Assembly (NCBI GenBank): GCA_038237475.1
Contig: JBBRYS010000007.1
Location: forward strand, 226,133-290,132
Reading direction: 5' to 3'
Origin: JAOAPY01 sp038237475
GTDB lineage: Bacteria; Acidobacteriota; Blastocatellia; Pyrinomonadales; Pyrinomonadaceae
DNA length: 64,000 nt
Positions 42,854 to 52,066 of the stretch are shown one piece after another (position 1 is the first letter of the stretch; each line of letters begins with the position of its first letter). Below the pieces are notes generated by a model. It saw only the letters and a program-made list of their open reading frames with translations, had not been told where the DNA came from and did no database searches. Both the position numbers and the translations under genes were made by a program.

Positions 42854-43531
42854 ATGGCGAAAGAGAAACTGGAAACAGACGAAGAAGTAGCATTGAATGA
42901 GGAAGCGAGTCAGGAACTCGCGGCCATGATCTCTGAAGAAGAGGCGGAAACAGCGGCCGTCGACGCCGCCCAGGAACCGGGAGAAACCTATCAAATCGGT
43001 ACCCTGGCGGAGCGGATGGCGGTGATTGAAACCCTGATCTTTGTTTCCGGGGAACCGCTGAGCGCGAAGACGCTGGCCGACGTTCTTAAAGAAGACCGCG
43101 CGATGGTGGAAGAAGCCGTGCGGGAACTCGCGGCTGAGTTCAATGGGCGTGAAGGTGGATTGCACTTGCGCGAGCTGGCCGGAGGCTGGCAGTTTGCGAC
43201 GCGACCGCAGTATCACGAACACGTGCGTTCATTCCTGCGCTCGCGACCGAGCGCGAAACTGTCCCTGGCTTCGCTTGAGACCCTCGCGGTGATTGCTTAC
43301 AAGCAACCTGTGACGGTACCGGAAATTCTTGAGATACGCGGAGTGCAATCACCGTCATCGATCAAGACCTTGTTGGATAAGAAACTGATCGTTGCCAAGG
43401 GCCGGAAGGACACCGTGGGCCATCCGATGATGTATGGCACCTCCAAAGAGTTCCTGATGCAGTTTGGGCTCAAGGATCTTTCGGAGTTGCCGAGCATGGA
43501 AGATTTTCAGGACCTGGCCGGCGGGGCGTAG
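42854..43531 (+). CDS. scpB: segregation and condensation protein B
   Basis: 225 residues. Partner of ScpA in condensin; two winged-helix domains (about 45-125 and 130-205; VIETLIFVSGEPLSAKTLAD; SLASLETLAVIAYKQPVTVP). The N-terminal 40 residues are acidic. ATG 42854 is preferred over the adjacent TTG. The RluB gene follows, as in many genomes. Confidence 0.95.
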   Translation: MAKEKLETDEEVALNEEASQELAAMISEEEAETAAVDAAQEPGETYQIGTLAERMAVIETLIFVSGEPLSAKTLADVLKEDRAMVEEAVRELAAEFNGREGGLHLRELAGGWQFATRPQYHEHVRSFLRSRPSAKLSLASLETLAVIAYKQPVTVPEILEIRGVQSPSSIKTLLDKKLIVAKGRKDTVGHPMMYGTSKEFLMQFGLKDLSELPSMEDFQDLAGGA

Positions 43532-43615
43532 AGAAGTGAGATGCAGTGCTTGATTACACGCCGGGAAGTTTATCTCTCGCGGTAAGCCAGGCCGCAGGCG
43601 CTGGGAGGTAGGTAT

Positions 43616-44404
43616 TTGCAGGAAAGGCTTCAAAAATTAATAGCGCAGGCAGGAATCGCTTCCCGGCGTCATGCAGAAGCTATGATCACTGCGGGCGAGG
43701 TTACGGTCAACGGCCTGGTGGTAACTGAGCTGGGCACCAAAGCTGATCCAAAAACAGATCACATTAAGGTGCGGGGAAAATTAATCAACCCCACGCTCGA
43801 GCGCCGTCAGAACCTTTACGTGTTGCTCAATAAGCCCAAGGGATACTTGTCGAGTGTCTCTGATCCCGAGAAACGTCCGCTGGTGATGGATCTGTTGCCG
43901 CCCAACCTGTCCAAGCTGCATCCGGTGGGCCGGCTCGACTTTAATACTGAAGGTCTGCTGTTGCTTACCAACGATGGCAGCTTTACTAATTTCGTGACCG
44001 CGGCGCGCAATCGCGTGAGCAAGGTCTATGAAGCCAGAGTCAAGGGTATTCCCACCGAGTCCGCCATCGTGCGATTGCGCGCGGGTGTCGTGCTCGAAGA
44101 CGGTGTCCGCACTGCGCGAGCCGAGATCACTCTGGTCCGATCTACTGAGGCGAATGCGTGGTTTGAAGTAGTGCTGCATGAAGGGCGCAATCAGCAGATA
44201 CGGCGTATGTTCGATTTGATCGGTCATTCAGTAGTGAAGCTGCGGCGCGTCAGGATTGGCCCGCTGAACGATCAGGGACTGAGGCCTGGCGAATATCGGT
44301 TTTTGACTCCACTGGAAGTCGAGCAGGTGTTGCAGGGTAAACGGAACGAGCCGTTACGGAGGCCAAGACCGCGAGTGGCGAGTCACGGTTCGCGACGTCG
44401 TTGA
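43616..44404 (+). CDS. rluB: ribosomal large subunit pseudouridine synthase B-type
   Basis: 262 residues. S4 RNA-binding domain (3-50, MQERLQKLIAQAGIASRRHA) plus a RsuA/RluB catalytic domain; the catalytic Asp lies in GRLDFNTEGLLLLTNDG. It makes a pseudouridine in 23S rRNA helix 89 region in E. coli. The start is TTG 43616 with GGGAGGTAGG upstream. The C-terminus is Arg-rich. Last gene of the conserved run. Confidence 0.92.
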   Translation: MQERLQKLIAQAGIASRRHAEAMITAGEVTVNGLVVTELGTKADPKTDHIKVRGKLINPTLERRQNLYVLLNKPKGYLSSVSDPEKRPLVMDLLPPNLSKLHPVGRLDFNTEGLLLLTNDGSFTNFVTAARNRVSKVYEARVKGIPTESAIVRLRAGVVLEDGVRTARAEITLVRSTEANAWFEVVLHEGRNQQIRRMFDLIGHSVVKLRRVRIGPLNDQGLRPGEYRFLTPLEVEQVLQGKRNEPLRRPRPRVASHGSRRR

Positions 44405-44428
44405 GGTACAATAACGCCAACTAAATTG

Positions 44429-44483
44429 CGAGTTTCGCACTTGGAGGTTCAGAGAAAATCAGGACCTCGAAATGCGAAACTCG
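44429..44483. repeat. long inverted repeat after rluB
   Basis: Arms of 22 bp (CGAGTTTCGCACTTGGAGGT and its near complement; 44429-44450 with 44462-44483, 3-4 mismatches, 11-nt loop). It could terminate the M50-rluB transcript or be a dispersed palindrome; there is no T-tract. Confidence 0.55.
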
Positions 44484-44548
44484 AACTTATGTTCGGGTGC
44501 AGTAACGGAATACTGGTTTTAGCGTCAGCGCGCAGCTAGTCAAGGTAA

Positions 44549-44566
44549 ACGCAAAACAGTTTGCGT
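44549..44566. promoter_or_regulatory. operator-like palindrome upstream of acyl-CoA dehydrogenase
   Basis: Perfect palindrome ACGCAAA-ACAG-TTTGCGT ending 16 bp before the start codon. A position overlapping the ribosome-binding region suggests a repressor site (TetR/FadR type is common for such genes) or an mRNA hairpin. Confidence 0.35.
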
Positions 44567-44582
44567 ACTAAAGGGAATTGGA

Positions 44583-45728
44583 ATGGATTTTGAGTTAAGC
44601 GAAGAACAGAAACAAATCAAGTTCAGCGTGCGTGAGTTTGCTGAAGCAGAGATTGCGCCGCATGTGATGGAATGGGATGAGGCTCAACATTTTCCCATTG
44701 AGTTACAACCCAAACTGGCTGAGTTGGGGTTAATGGGTATCTTGTTCCCCGAGGAATATGGCGGTGCCGGCATGGGCTATGTTGAGTACGCAACCATCAT
44801 TGAAGAACTGTCACGCGTCGACGGCTCGGTCGGCATCTCGGTAGCCGCTCATAATTCTCTCTGTTCAAATCACATTTACAAATTCGGTGACGAAGCCCAA
44901 AAGAAAAAGCATCTTACTCCGCTCGCCAGTGGCCAGCATTTGGGCGCGTGGGGGTTGACGGAGCCCAGCGCGGGATCAGACGCATCGGGCACGCGTACGA
45001 CTGCGGTGCGCCAGGACGGCGGTTGGCTTATCAACGGCTCGAAGAACTTCATCACTCACGCTATTCATGCTGACACCTGCGTCGCCTTTGCCTCCAGCGA
45101 TCGGTCGCAGCGGAGTAAGGGGATTACCGCCTTCATTTTTGAAAAAGGAATGAAAGGGTTTGCACCGTCCAAAAAAGAAAACAAGCTCGGGCTGCGCGCG
45201 TCAGAGACGGCCAGTGTAGTCTTTGAAGATTGCCTGGTTCCTGACGAAAACCGGTTGGGTGAAGAGGGCCAGGGTTTCGTCAATGCCATGGAAGTTTTGG
45301 ATGGCGGCCGGGTTTCAATTGCCGCGTTGGCGGTGGGCATCGCCCAGGGAGCATACGAATCGGCGTTGCGTTATTCCGGCGAGCGACAGCAATTCGGGAA
45401 ACCGATTCGGGAATTTCAGGCAATTCAATTCAAGCTTGCCGACATGGCTACGCAAATTGATGCGGCCCGGCTGTTGATGTATCGCGCCGCTTCGATGAAG
45501 GACCAGGGCAAGCGCACGACGAAGGAATCTTCAATGGCCAAGCTATACGCCTCTGAAGTGAGCGTGCGCGTTTGTGACGAGGCGATTCAGATCCATGGCG
45601 GTTACGGTTACACGAAAGACTATCCGGCGGAAAAATACTGGCGCGATTCGAAGCTCTGCACGATTGGCGAAGGGACGTCGGAAATTCAGCGGATCATTAT
45701 TGCCCGTGAGTTGATGAGACAGACCTGA
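44583..45728 (+). CDS. acyl-CoA dehydrogenase, short/branched-chain type
   Basis: 381 residues. An FAD-dependent enzyme that makes trans-2-enoyl-CoA and passes electrons to ETF. The signature GLTEPSAGSDASGT is present, as is the C-terminal segment EKYWRDSKLCTIGEGTSEIQ, whose Glu matches the catalytic base of butyryl/medium-chain enzymes. ATG 44583. MeaB follows 9 bp later and the methylmalonyl-CoA epimerase after it, which suggests a role in branched-chain amino acid or propionate breakdown. Confidence 0.94.
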   Translation: MDFELSEEQKQIKFSVREFAEAEIAPHVMEWDEAQHFPIELQPKLAELGLMGILFPEEYGGAGMGYVEYATIIEELSRVDGSVGISVAAHNSLCSNHIYKFGDEAQKKKHLTPLASGQHLGAWGLTEPSAGSDASGTRTTAVRQDGGWLINGSKNFITHAIHADTCVAFASSDRSQRSKGITAFIFEKGMKGFAPSKKENKLGLRASETASVVFEDCLVPDENRLGEEGQGFVNAMEVLDGGRVSIAALAVGIAQGAYESALRYSGERQQFGKPIREFQAIQFKLADMATQIDAARLLMYRAASMKDQGKRTTKESSMAKLYASEVSVRVCDEAIQIHGGYGYTKDYPAEKYWRDSKLCTIGEGTSEIQRIIIARELMRQT

Positions 45729-45737
45729 ATCGAGGGT

Positions 45738-46688
45738 TTGGTGCCGGACAACAGATCATTGATAGCAAGAGTAACGGCCGGAGAGCCGGGAGCGGTGGCC
45801 CGCGCGATTTCGAATGTCGAAGACGCGAGGGCAGGCACCGCAGTCCTGATGAAGGAAATCTTTCCGCTGACCGGGCGCGGACTCGTGATCGGCATTACCG
45901 GATCGCCGGGCGCCGGAAAATCGTCGTTGGTCGACAAGCTGGCCATGCTATACCGGCAACGTGGCGAGCGCGTCGGTATCATCGCCGTGGATCCCTCGAG
46001 CCCCTTTTCCGGTGGCGCCATTCTTGGTGATCGCATCCGGATGCAGGCGCTCGGACTTGATAAGGGTGTTTTTATTCGCTCGATGGCGACGCGCGGAAAT
46101 CTTGGAGGTCTGGCTCGCGCGACTGTCGATGCTGCGGCGATTCTGGATGCGGCGGGTTACGAGAAGATAATTATTGAAACCGTCGGTGTGGGGCAGGACG
46201 AGGTTGAGATTGTAAAAGCGGCTGATGTCTCGGTAGTTGTTCTGGTTCCGGGGATGGGAGACGATATTCAGGCTATCAAAGCGGGAATAATGGAAATCGG
46301 CGACGTCTTTGTCATTAACAAGGCCGACCGCGATGGGGCCTATGCTACGGAGAGGGAACTTGAGGCTTTGCTCTCCCTGGCTTCCCGGCCGGACAATTGG
46401 GAACCGGCCATCATCAAGACCGTGGCCACCGAGAACAAAGGGGTGGACGAACTGGCTAAGGCGATAGACGTCTTTAGTCAGACGCAGTTGCAGAGTGAAA
46501 CGGGTGTAGAGCGCAGGCGTTCGATTGCGCGCTGGCGCATTCTCGAGTTGCTGCGAGAGCAATTGCTGTCTCAGATGCTGGCCGAGGAGTCTACGGCGGC
46601 AACTTTGGACCGGGTGACTGACGAGGTTGCAAGTCGACTTCGCGATCCTTATTCTGCGGTAGAAGAGATTATTAAAGGTAGTCAGTAG
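45738..46688 (+). CDS. meaB: methylmalonyl-CoA mutase-associated GTPase MeaB
   Basis: 316 residues. The G protein that loads and protects the B12 cofactor of methylmalonyl-CoA mutase. Walker A GSPGAGKSS, switch motif ETVGVGQDEVEI and NKAD are intact. The start is TTG 45738 or GTG 45741. The final codons SQ and the stop are supplied by the dispersed repeat AGTAGTCAGTAG, as in the DUF1003 gene near 8.3 kb. The mutase itself is not in the window. Flanked by acyl-CoA dehydrogenase and epimerase genes. Confidence 0.93.
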   Translation: MVPDNRSLIARVTAGEPGAVARAISNVEDARAGTAVLMKEIFPLTGRGLVIGITGSPGAGKSSLVDKLAMLYRQRGERVGIIAVDPSSPFSGGAILGDRIRMQALGLDKGVFIRSMATRGNLGGLARATVDAAAILDAAGYEKIIIETVGVGQDEVEIVKAADVSVVVLVPGMGDDIQAIKAGIMEIGDVFVINKADRDGAYATERELEALLSLASRPDNWEPAIIKTVATENKGVDELAKAIDVFSQTQLQSETGVERRRSIARWRILELLREQLLSQMLAEESTAATLDRVTDEVASRLRDPYSAVEEIIKGSQ

Positions 46689-46916
46689 TTAGTTGTCATT
46701 AGTCAGTTGATGTTTTTGAGCTTTGTTGGGTTCTGAACTTTGTACTTTGAGTTTTGTGCTTTGCGCTTGTGGGGGTTGTACCAGGACTTCCCGGGACACG
46801 CACTGAGCCAAGAACTAAGCGCAAGCACTAAGTACAAATACGAAGCGCAAAGATACAAAGGACGAAGCACCAACTGACGCCTGACCACTGACTAACGATA
46901 ACCACTGACCACTACT
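46677..46916. repeat. nested composite inverted-repeat element
   Basis: Fills the gap between meaB and the epimerase gene. Outer arms are TCAGT words (about 46677-46710 and, inverted, 46875-46916); inner arms are CAAAG words (about 46715-46770, inverted at about 46810-46870); a CAGGACTTCCCGGGACACG segment is in the middle. The left arm overlaps the meaB stop codon. Its architecture matches the element at 8274-8558. Confidence 0.7.
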
Positions 46917-46917
46917 T

Positions 46918-47313
46918 ATGAAATTAGATCACATTGGCATTGCGACGCGTCAGAGTAGTGACGTAATGGAACTGTGGAACCGGACTTTGGGTTTGAAACT
47001 GGAACACACTGAAGAAATTGCCGAGCAAGGGGTCCGAGTGAGCATGCTGGCGCTGGGTGAGACACATCTGGAGCTTTTGGAACCGCTCAGCGACGACTCG
47101 CCGGTAGGACGATTCTTAGAGAAGCGCGGGCCAGGCATTCATCATATTGCCATTCGCGTCGATGACATAAACGCGGAACTCGCTAAACTGAAAACAACTG
47201 GCGCACGCTTAATTGATGAAACACCCCGCATCGGCGCGGGCGGTTGTCTGGTGGCCTTTGTCCATCCCGCATCCGCCGGAGGGGTGTTGCTTGAATTAGT
47301 GCAACATCAATAA
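46918..47313 (+). CDS. mce: methylmalonyl-CoA epimerase
   Basis: 131-residue VOC-fold enzyme that interconverts (S)- and (R)-methylmalonyl-CoA between propionyl-CoA carboxylase and the mutase. Metal ligands fit LDHIGIAT (His), HLELLEP (Glu), HHIAIRVDD (His) and the C-terminal LLELVQ (Glu). ATG 46918 lies directly after the composite repeat. Its neighbour MeaB supports the assignment. Confidence 0.94.
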   Translation: MKLDHIGIATRQSSDVMELWNRTLGLKLEHTEEIAEQGVRVSMLALGETHLELLEPLSDDSPVGRFLEKRGPGIHHIAIRVDDINAELAKLKTTGARLIDETPRIGAGGCLVAFVHPASAGGVLLELVQHQ

Positions 47314-47352
47314 ATCAGCGGCTAAGTTTATGGTGCAGGAAAGGAACTCATT

Positions 47353-48642
47353 TTGACTTCAACAACTAAAGCAATAATTGCAGGCGTGGTCGCGGTAATC
47401 TTCGCCGTCGGCCTGATCGGCTGGCAGGTAAAAAGCAGGCGCTCCGGAGCTGTCGATCTTTCTTCGGACGATATGAAGATCATCGCCGAAGATCAGTCAC
47501 CGCAGATAAAAGCCCGGCTCGCCTCGAACGAAGAAGCGCGCAAAGACTTTGCCAAAAACATCAAAGAATTGCTGGCGGTTGCCGAAGCGGCCCGGCAGGC
47601 AAAAATTGATGAGCGTCCGGAGATCAAGCGCCAGATGGAACTGATGCGCTCAGTGGTGATTGCAGAGAACTATTTCAAGTCTCAACAGTCGAACCCCGCG
47701 GCTCCTACCAACCCGGATATTAAGGACGCGGAGATCGATGAATACTTCAAGCTGCCGGCCCATCAGGCGAAATTTGATCAATTCATCAAGGACGCGCAGG
47801 CGAAAAATCCGCAGATGGCCGGCAATCAAATTCCCGACGCCCAGCTGAAACAAGTCAGACAACAGCTGGGTCAGGTTTTGATTGGCGAGGAAAAGGGCAT
47901 CAAGGCGGGCGTTGATAAGAAACGCGAAGTACAACTGCAGATGATGATGGAGCAGGCACGAGTACTGGCTTCGACTTACGCGCAGGAAAACCTGGTGGCC
48001 AAGATGAAGGCCAGCGACCAGGAGGTCGACGCCTACATCCAGAAGCATCCTGAACTTGACTCAAAACAGGCGCGCACCAAGGCTGAGGACGTGTTGAAAC
48101 GCGCGAAAGCCGGCGAAGATTTCAGCAAGTTGGCCGCTGAATTTTCTACCGATACCAGTAACAAGGATAAGGGCGGAGACCTCGGTTGGTTTGGTCCGGG
48201 GCAGATGGTCCCTGAGTTTGAAAAGGCTGCCTTTGCCCTGAAGCCTGGTCAAGTCAGCGATATCGTCGAGACGAAGTTTGGCTTTCACATCATCAAGCTC
48301 GACGAACGCCGCACCGAAACCAAAGACGGTAAACCGGAAGAGCAGGTGCATGCTCGACATATCCTGATCGGCGATGGCCAGGGCGGACAGTCCGGCCGCG
48401 ACAAGGCGAAGAGCGCAGTTGAGCAGGAGAAGCAAAAACAGATAGTCGAAGAACTCGTCAAGAACTCGCATGTGAAGGTGGCCGAGAACTTTCAGGTCTC
48501 AGCTCCACCGCCGCAGCAGATGCCGCAACTTCCACCGGGAATGGGTGGCGATCCGGACGAAGTACCGCCGCCGGCGCCGAACCCGAAGCCCGGGGCAGAG
48601 AAGCCCAAAGGAACTGAGAAGCCCGGAGCGAAGAAGCCTTAA
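47353..48642 (+). CDS. SurA/PpiD-like peptidyl-prolyl isomerase, membrane-anchored
   Basis: 429 residues. One N-terminal transmembrane helix (5-27), a helical SurA-like chaperone region (35-235), a parvulin rotamase domain (about 244-320; GEDFSKLAAEFSTD...GGDLGWFGPGQMVPEFEKAAF...FGFHIIKLDERR) and a Pro/Lys-rich tail. It likely helps outer-membrane proteins fold in the periplasm. Start TTG 47353 near GGAACTC. Cotranscription with the next genes is uncertain because of a hairpin at 48686. Confidence 0.88.
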   Translation: MTSTTKAIIAGVVAVIFAVGLIGWQVKSRRSGAVDLSSDDMKIIAEDQSPQIKARLASNEEARKDFAKNIKELLAVAEAARQAKIDERPEIKRQMELMRSVVIAENYFKSQQSNPAAPTNPDIKDAEIDEYFKLPAHQAKFDQFIKDAQAKNPQMAGNQIPDAQLKQVRQQLGQVLIGEEKGIKAGVDKKREVQLQMMMEQARVLASTYAQENLVAKMKASDQEVDAYIQKHPELDSKQARTKAEDVLKRAKAGEDFSKLAAEFSTDTSNKDKGGDLGWFGPGQMVPEFEKAAFALKPGQVSDIVETKFGFHIIKLDERRTETKDGKPEEQVHARHILIGDGQGGQSGRDKAKSAVEQEKQKQIVEELVKNSHVKVAENFQVSAPPPQQMPQLPPGMGGDPDEVPPPAPNPKPGAEKPKGTEKPGAKKP

Positions 48643-48685
48643 TATCAACGTCAGGTCGAGTAGGAAAGACGGACTTTGAATTAGC

Positions 48686-48723
48686 GTGCAGCCTGCCGGG
48701 CCAGTGGCGCCGGTAGGCTGCAC
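48686..48723 (+). terminator. strong hairpin before the MBL gene
   Basis: 14-bp stem GTGCAGCCTGCCGG/CCGGTAGGCTGCAC with one G-U pair and a 10-nt loop (48686-48699 with 48710-48723). It has no T-tract and sits only 11 bp before the next start codon, so it may affect translation instead of, or as well as, termination. Confidence 0.5.
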
Positions 48724-48734
48724 AGAGATTTGGA

Positions 48735-49571
48735 ATGCAGTTTGGTGATTATCGTGTCGAAATAGTTCCCGACACAGAATTTCGTTTAGATGGCGGTGCG
48801 ATGTTTGGCGTCGTGCCGCGGAATCTGTGGTCAAAGGTCAGCGCTCCCGACGACCAAAACCGTGTCCGGCTGAACATGAACTGTCTGTATGTCCAGGCCG
48901 GCAGCGAGCGCATCCTGATCGATACGGGTATCGGCGAAAAGTGGTCCACCAAACAGGTGGCAATTTACGGCATTGAACGCCGGCGCTCGTTGGGAGAGTC
49001 ACTGCATTCGCTGAGCGGCGTCACACCGGAAGACATCACGATCGTTATCAACACTCATCTGCATTTTGATCACGCCGGCGGCAATACGAGACTCGACGAG
49101 CGGGGACAGACGGTGCCGGCATTTCCTAACGCTCGCTACCTGGTGTCCAGAAATGAGTTCGCGCACGCCGAAGCACCGACTGAGCGAGATCGGGCCAGCT
49201 ATCTACCAGACAATTGGCAGCCACTGAAAGAGTCCGGTCAGCTGGAACTTACTGAGCCCGACTACGAAGTAGTACCCGGTCTGTCAATGGAAACTTATCC
49301 GGGTCATAACCGCTCGATGCAGTGTCCACGGCTCGAGCGCGAGGGGCGGACGTTGTTTGGATTCGCTGACCTGGTGCCGACGAGCGCGCACGTACAGTTT
49401 GCCTGGATCATGGGCTACGATCTTTATCCGGTTGAGACTTTAGAGATCAAGAAAAAATTGTTGCCACAGGCGGCCCGCGAAGAATGGGATTGTTTGTTCT
49501 ATCACGATCCCGACATGGCACTGGGCCGGATCAGCGACGAAAATGGAAAGCTTAAAGTAATGGAGCTGTAG
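48735..49571 (+). CDS. MBL-fold metallo-hydrolase, lactonase-like
   Basis: 278 residues. The zinc motif is THLHFDHAGG (about 112-121), with further ligands in YPGHNRSMQ and FGFADLVP and a late YHDPD. It resembles the AHL-lactonase/N-acyl hydrolase branch; substrate not known. ATG 48735. It lies 30 bp before mtnP on the same strand, and the spacing suggests a shared transcript. Confidence 0.88.
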   Translation: MQFGDYRVEIVPDTEFRLDGGAMFGVVPRNLWSKVSAPDDQNRVRLNMNCLYVQAGSERILIDTGIGEKWSTKQVAIYGIERRRSLGESLHSLSGVTPEDITIVINTHLHFDHAGGNTRLDERGQTVPAFPNARYLVSRNEFAHAEAPTERDRASYLPDNWQPLKESGQLELTEPDYEVVPGLSMETYPGHNRSMQCPRLEREGRTLFGFADLVPTSAHVQFAWIMGYDLYPVETLEIKKKLLPQAAREEWDCLFYHDPDMALGRISDENGKLKVMEL

Positions 49572-49601
49572 GACGGGCTTGCGTGTCCCAGCAGGAACAG
49601 A

Positions 49602-50483
49602 ATGACAACGGCAAAAATCGGCATTATTGGTGGTAGCGGGCTTTATCAAATGCCCGAATTGAAGGACGTCGAGGAGATTAGGATTGACACTCCCTTTGGC
49701 AGTCCTTCCGACGCCTACATTGTGGGCACGCTGGAAAACGAGCGGGTCGCGTTCCTGCCGCGTCATGGACGCGGTCATCGCTTTACTCCGACGGAGTTGC
49801 CTTTCAGGGCGAACATTTACGGCATGAAGTTGCTGGGCGTCGAACGTATCCTGTCGGCTTCCGCCGTTGGCTCACTGCAGGAACAATATGCGCCTCTGGA
49901 TATGGTTATTCCCGACCAGTTTTTTGACCGCACGCGTGCTAGAGCACGGGAATCAACCTTTTTTGGCGAGGGCATCGTAGCGCACGTTGGATTTGCGCAT
50001 CCTATCTGCGCTGGTCTGGGAGATGTTCTGGAAGCAGCTTGCTCTACGGCTGATGTTCGAGTCCATCGGGGTGGTACTTACCTCTGCATGGAAGGGCCGG
50101 CATTTTCTACTAAAGCTGAGTCTGAAGTGTATCGTTCGTGGGGTATGGATGTCATCGGCATGACCAATCTGCAGGAGGCGAAGCTGGCGCGCGAGGCAGA
50201 GATTTGTTACGCGACCCTGGCGCTGGTCACGGATTACGACTGCTGGCATCCAGGTCACGATGCTGTCAGTGTCGAAGCAGTGATTGAGTATCTCAACAAG
50301 AATGTGCGCAACGCGCAGAATATTATGCGCGCTGCAGTGGCGCAGCTAGCTGGTAGTCCGCGCGACTGCAAGTGCGGCTCAGCGCTGCAGAACGCTATTT
50401 TTACGGCGCCTGATCTATGGCCGGAGGAAACGAAGACCAAACTGGCAGCAATCATCGCGAAATACCTGCTCGCCGAGAATTAG
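49602..50483 (+). CDS. mtnP: S-methyl-5'-thioadenosine phosphorylase
   Basis: 293 residues. Phosphorolysis of MTA to adenine and methylthioribose-1-phosphate (methionine salvage, polyamine by-product). GGSGLY at the N-terminus, RHGRGHRFTPTELPFRAN, the purine-site NLQEAKLAREAE and the MTAP-type EGPAFSTKAES are present. ATG 49602. Adjacent genes: an MBL hydrolase and a BamD-like protein; a PfkB kinase lies nearby. Confidence 0.93.
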   Translation: MTTAKIGIIGGSGLYQMPELKDVEEIRIDTPFGSPSDAYIVGTLENERVAFLPRHGRGHRFTPTELPFRANIYGMKLLGVERILSASAVGSLQEQYAPLDMVIPDQFFDRTRARARESTFFGEGIVAHVGFAHPICAGLGDVLEAACSTADVRVHRGGTYLCMEGPAFSTKAESEVYRSWGMDVIGMTNLQEAKLAREAEICYATLALVTDYDCWHPGHDAVSVEAVIEYLNKNVRNAQNIMRAAVAQLAGSPRDCKCGSALQNAIFTAPDLWPEETKTKLAAIIAKYLLAEN

Positions 50484-50556
50484 TTCAGCAGCGTGGGCCA
50501 GGCGTGGCCGGCGGTGAGCTGCGGTTCAATTTCTTAATGGAAGTAGTGAGGAAGTT

Positions 50557-51027
50557 ATGAAGAAATTTTTGATTGTCTTAATGTTGTCGGCTGTAGCCGG
50601 AATATCCGGGATCTCCGTCAGCGCCCAGGGAAACGTCAAGTTGGGGCCCGACCCTTCTACGCTTCGCGATCCGGAGCTTGAGAAAGATTCACTGCACAAT
50701 CTTGAAGTCGCGCGTCACTATTTTAAACTAAAGAAGGCGTATGTAGCGGCGTTGAAACGTTGTGAAGAGATCGATGCCGGCAACCCGAATTTCGCGCAGA
50801 TGGACGAAGTGCTCTTTATCGCGGGCGAGAGTTATTTTCGCCTTTCCGAAAATAAGGGCAAGCAAACCTACAAGGGCAAGACGACGGATGAATTACGTAC
50901 CGAGGCTCGTATCTATTTATCGCGCCTGGTGACGGAACATCCACAAAGTACTTTTCGCAAACAGGCTGAAGACGAATTGCAGGCCCTCGGCGGCCCATTG
51001 CCAACGCCTGACGCGGCCAAGCCATAG
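50557..51027 (+). CDS. BamD/YfiO-like exported TPR protein
   Basis: 156 residues. Signal peptide 1-24 (FLIVLMLSAVAGISGISVSAQ); two to three TPR-like helix pairs (NLEVARHYFKLKKAYVAALK, DEVLFIAGESYFRL, RLVTEHPQSTFRKQAEDEL) match the outer-membrane-assembly BamD pattern though shorter. There is no lipobox Cys, so it is periplasmic, not a lipoprotein. ATG 50557. Confidence 0.8.
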   Translation: MKKFLIVLMLSAVAGISGISVSAQGNVKLGPDPSTLRDPELEKDSLHNLEVARHYFKLKKAYVAALKRCEEIDAGNPNFAQMDEVLFIAGESYFRLSENKGKQTYKGKTTDELRTEARIYLSRLVTEHPQSTFRKQAEDELQALGGPLPTPDAAKP

Positions 51028-51127
51028 CGAGAAGCGTCGCGGCGGTGGGCAGTTGACGTCAAAGAGAATACTAAGCACTAAAAACAAAGCTCCAATAACT
51101 TAAAAACCAGGATTGCAATTATAAATT

Positions 51128-52063
51128 ATGTCTCTACTCGTAGTCGGTTCAGTTGCTTTTGATGAAGTCGAAACGCCCTTTGGCAAATGCGACAAAATGC
51201 TCGGTGGTTCGGGATCACACTTCTCCATCTCGGCCAGTTTCTTCACTGATGTCCGTTTGGTCGCAGTTGTCGGCGGCGACTTCGAAGAAGAAGAACGAAA
51301 AGTTTTTGCCACTCATGGCATCGATACCAGCGATCTCGAATGCATCGCCGATGGCAAGACGTTTCGCTGGCGCGGCCGTTATGATTACGATCTGAACGTG
51401 GCCCACACGCTCGACACGCAATTGAACGTCTTTGCCGATTTCAAGCCCAAGCTTTCGGATGCTGCCAAGCAATCGCGCTTGCTGTTCCTCGGCAATATTC
51501 AGCCCGACCTGCAGCGCGAAGTGCGTGAGCAGGTTCCGGGAGCCGAACTGGTGGCTCTGGACACCATGAACCTGTGGATCGCTATCACTCGCGATTCATT
51601 GCAGAAGACCATTGAGTGCGTCGATGTCATGATCATCAATGACGCGGAGGCGAGACAGTTGACTGACCTTCCCAATCTTATCCAGGCGGCGCGTAAGATT
51701 CTTTCCTGGGGACCGAAGGCCCTGGTAGTAAAGCGGGGTGAATACGGAGCGGCATTATTTACGAAGGACGATTACTTCGCCATTCCCGCCTACCCGCTTG
51801 AATCTGTTTTTGATCCGACCGGCGCCGGCGATACATTTGCCGGTGGCTTTATGGGTTATCTCTCGAGTCAGGAAAAGCTTGATGGGGCAGCGATGCGCCG
51901 GGCCATGATTTTTGGAACAGTCATGGCTTCGTTCAACGTGGAAGAGTTCGGCACCGAACGGGTCAAGCGTTTGACGCACGATGAGATCAACGCTCGCTTC
52001 AGCGCATTCAAGCAGATGACGCATTTTGAAGAAATTCCATTTGCGAAAGCAGCACGGGAGTAA
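51128..52063 (+). CDS. PfkB-family carbohydrate/nucleoside kinase
   Basis: 311 residues. The ribokinase-like fold starts SLLVVGSVAFDEVETPFG; GGSGSHFSISAS and the C-terminal DPTGAGDTFAGGFMGYLS (catalytic Asp) are intact. Substrate unknown: a sugar or adenosine are both possible. Position two genes from mtnP could hint at nucleoside salvage, but this is weak. ATG 51128. Confidence 0.88.
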   Translation: MSLLVVGSVAFDEVETPFGKCDKMLGGSGSHFSISASFFTDVRLVAVVGGDFEEEERKVFATHGIDTSDLECIADGKTFRWRGRYDYDLNVAHTLDTQLNVFADFKPKLSDAAKQSRLLFLGNIQPDLQREVREQVPGAELVALDTMNLWIAITRDSLQKTIECVDVMIINDAEARQLTDLPNLIQAARKILSWGPKALVVKRGEYGAALFTKDDYFAIPAYPLESVFDPTGAGDTFAGGFMGYLSSQEKLDGAAMRRAMIFGTVMASFNVEEFGTERVKRLTHDEINARFSAFKQMTHFEEIPFAKAARE

Positions 52064-52066
52064 CTT

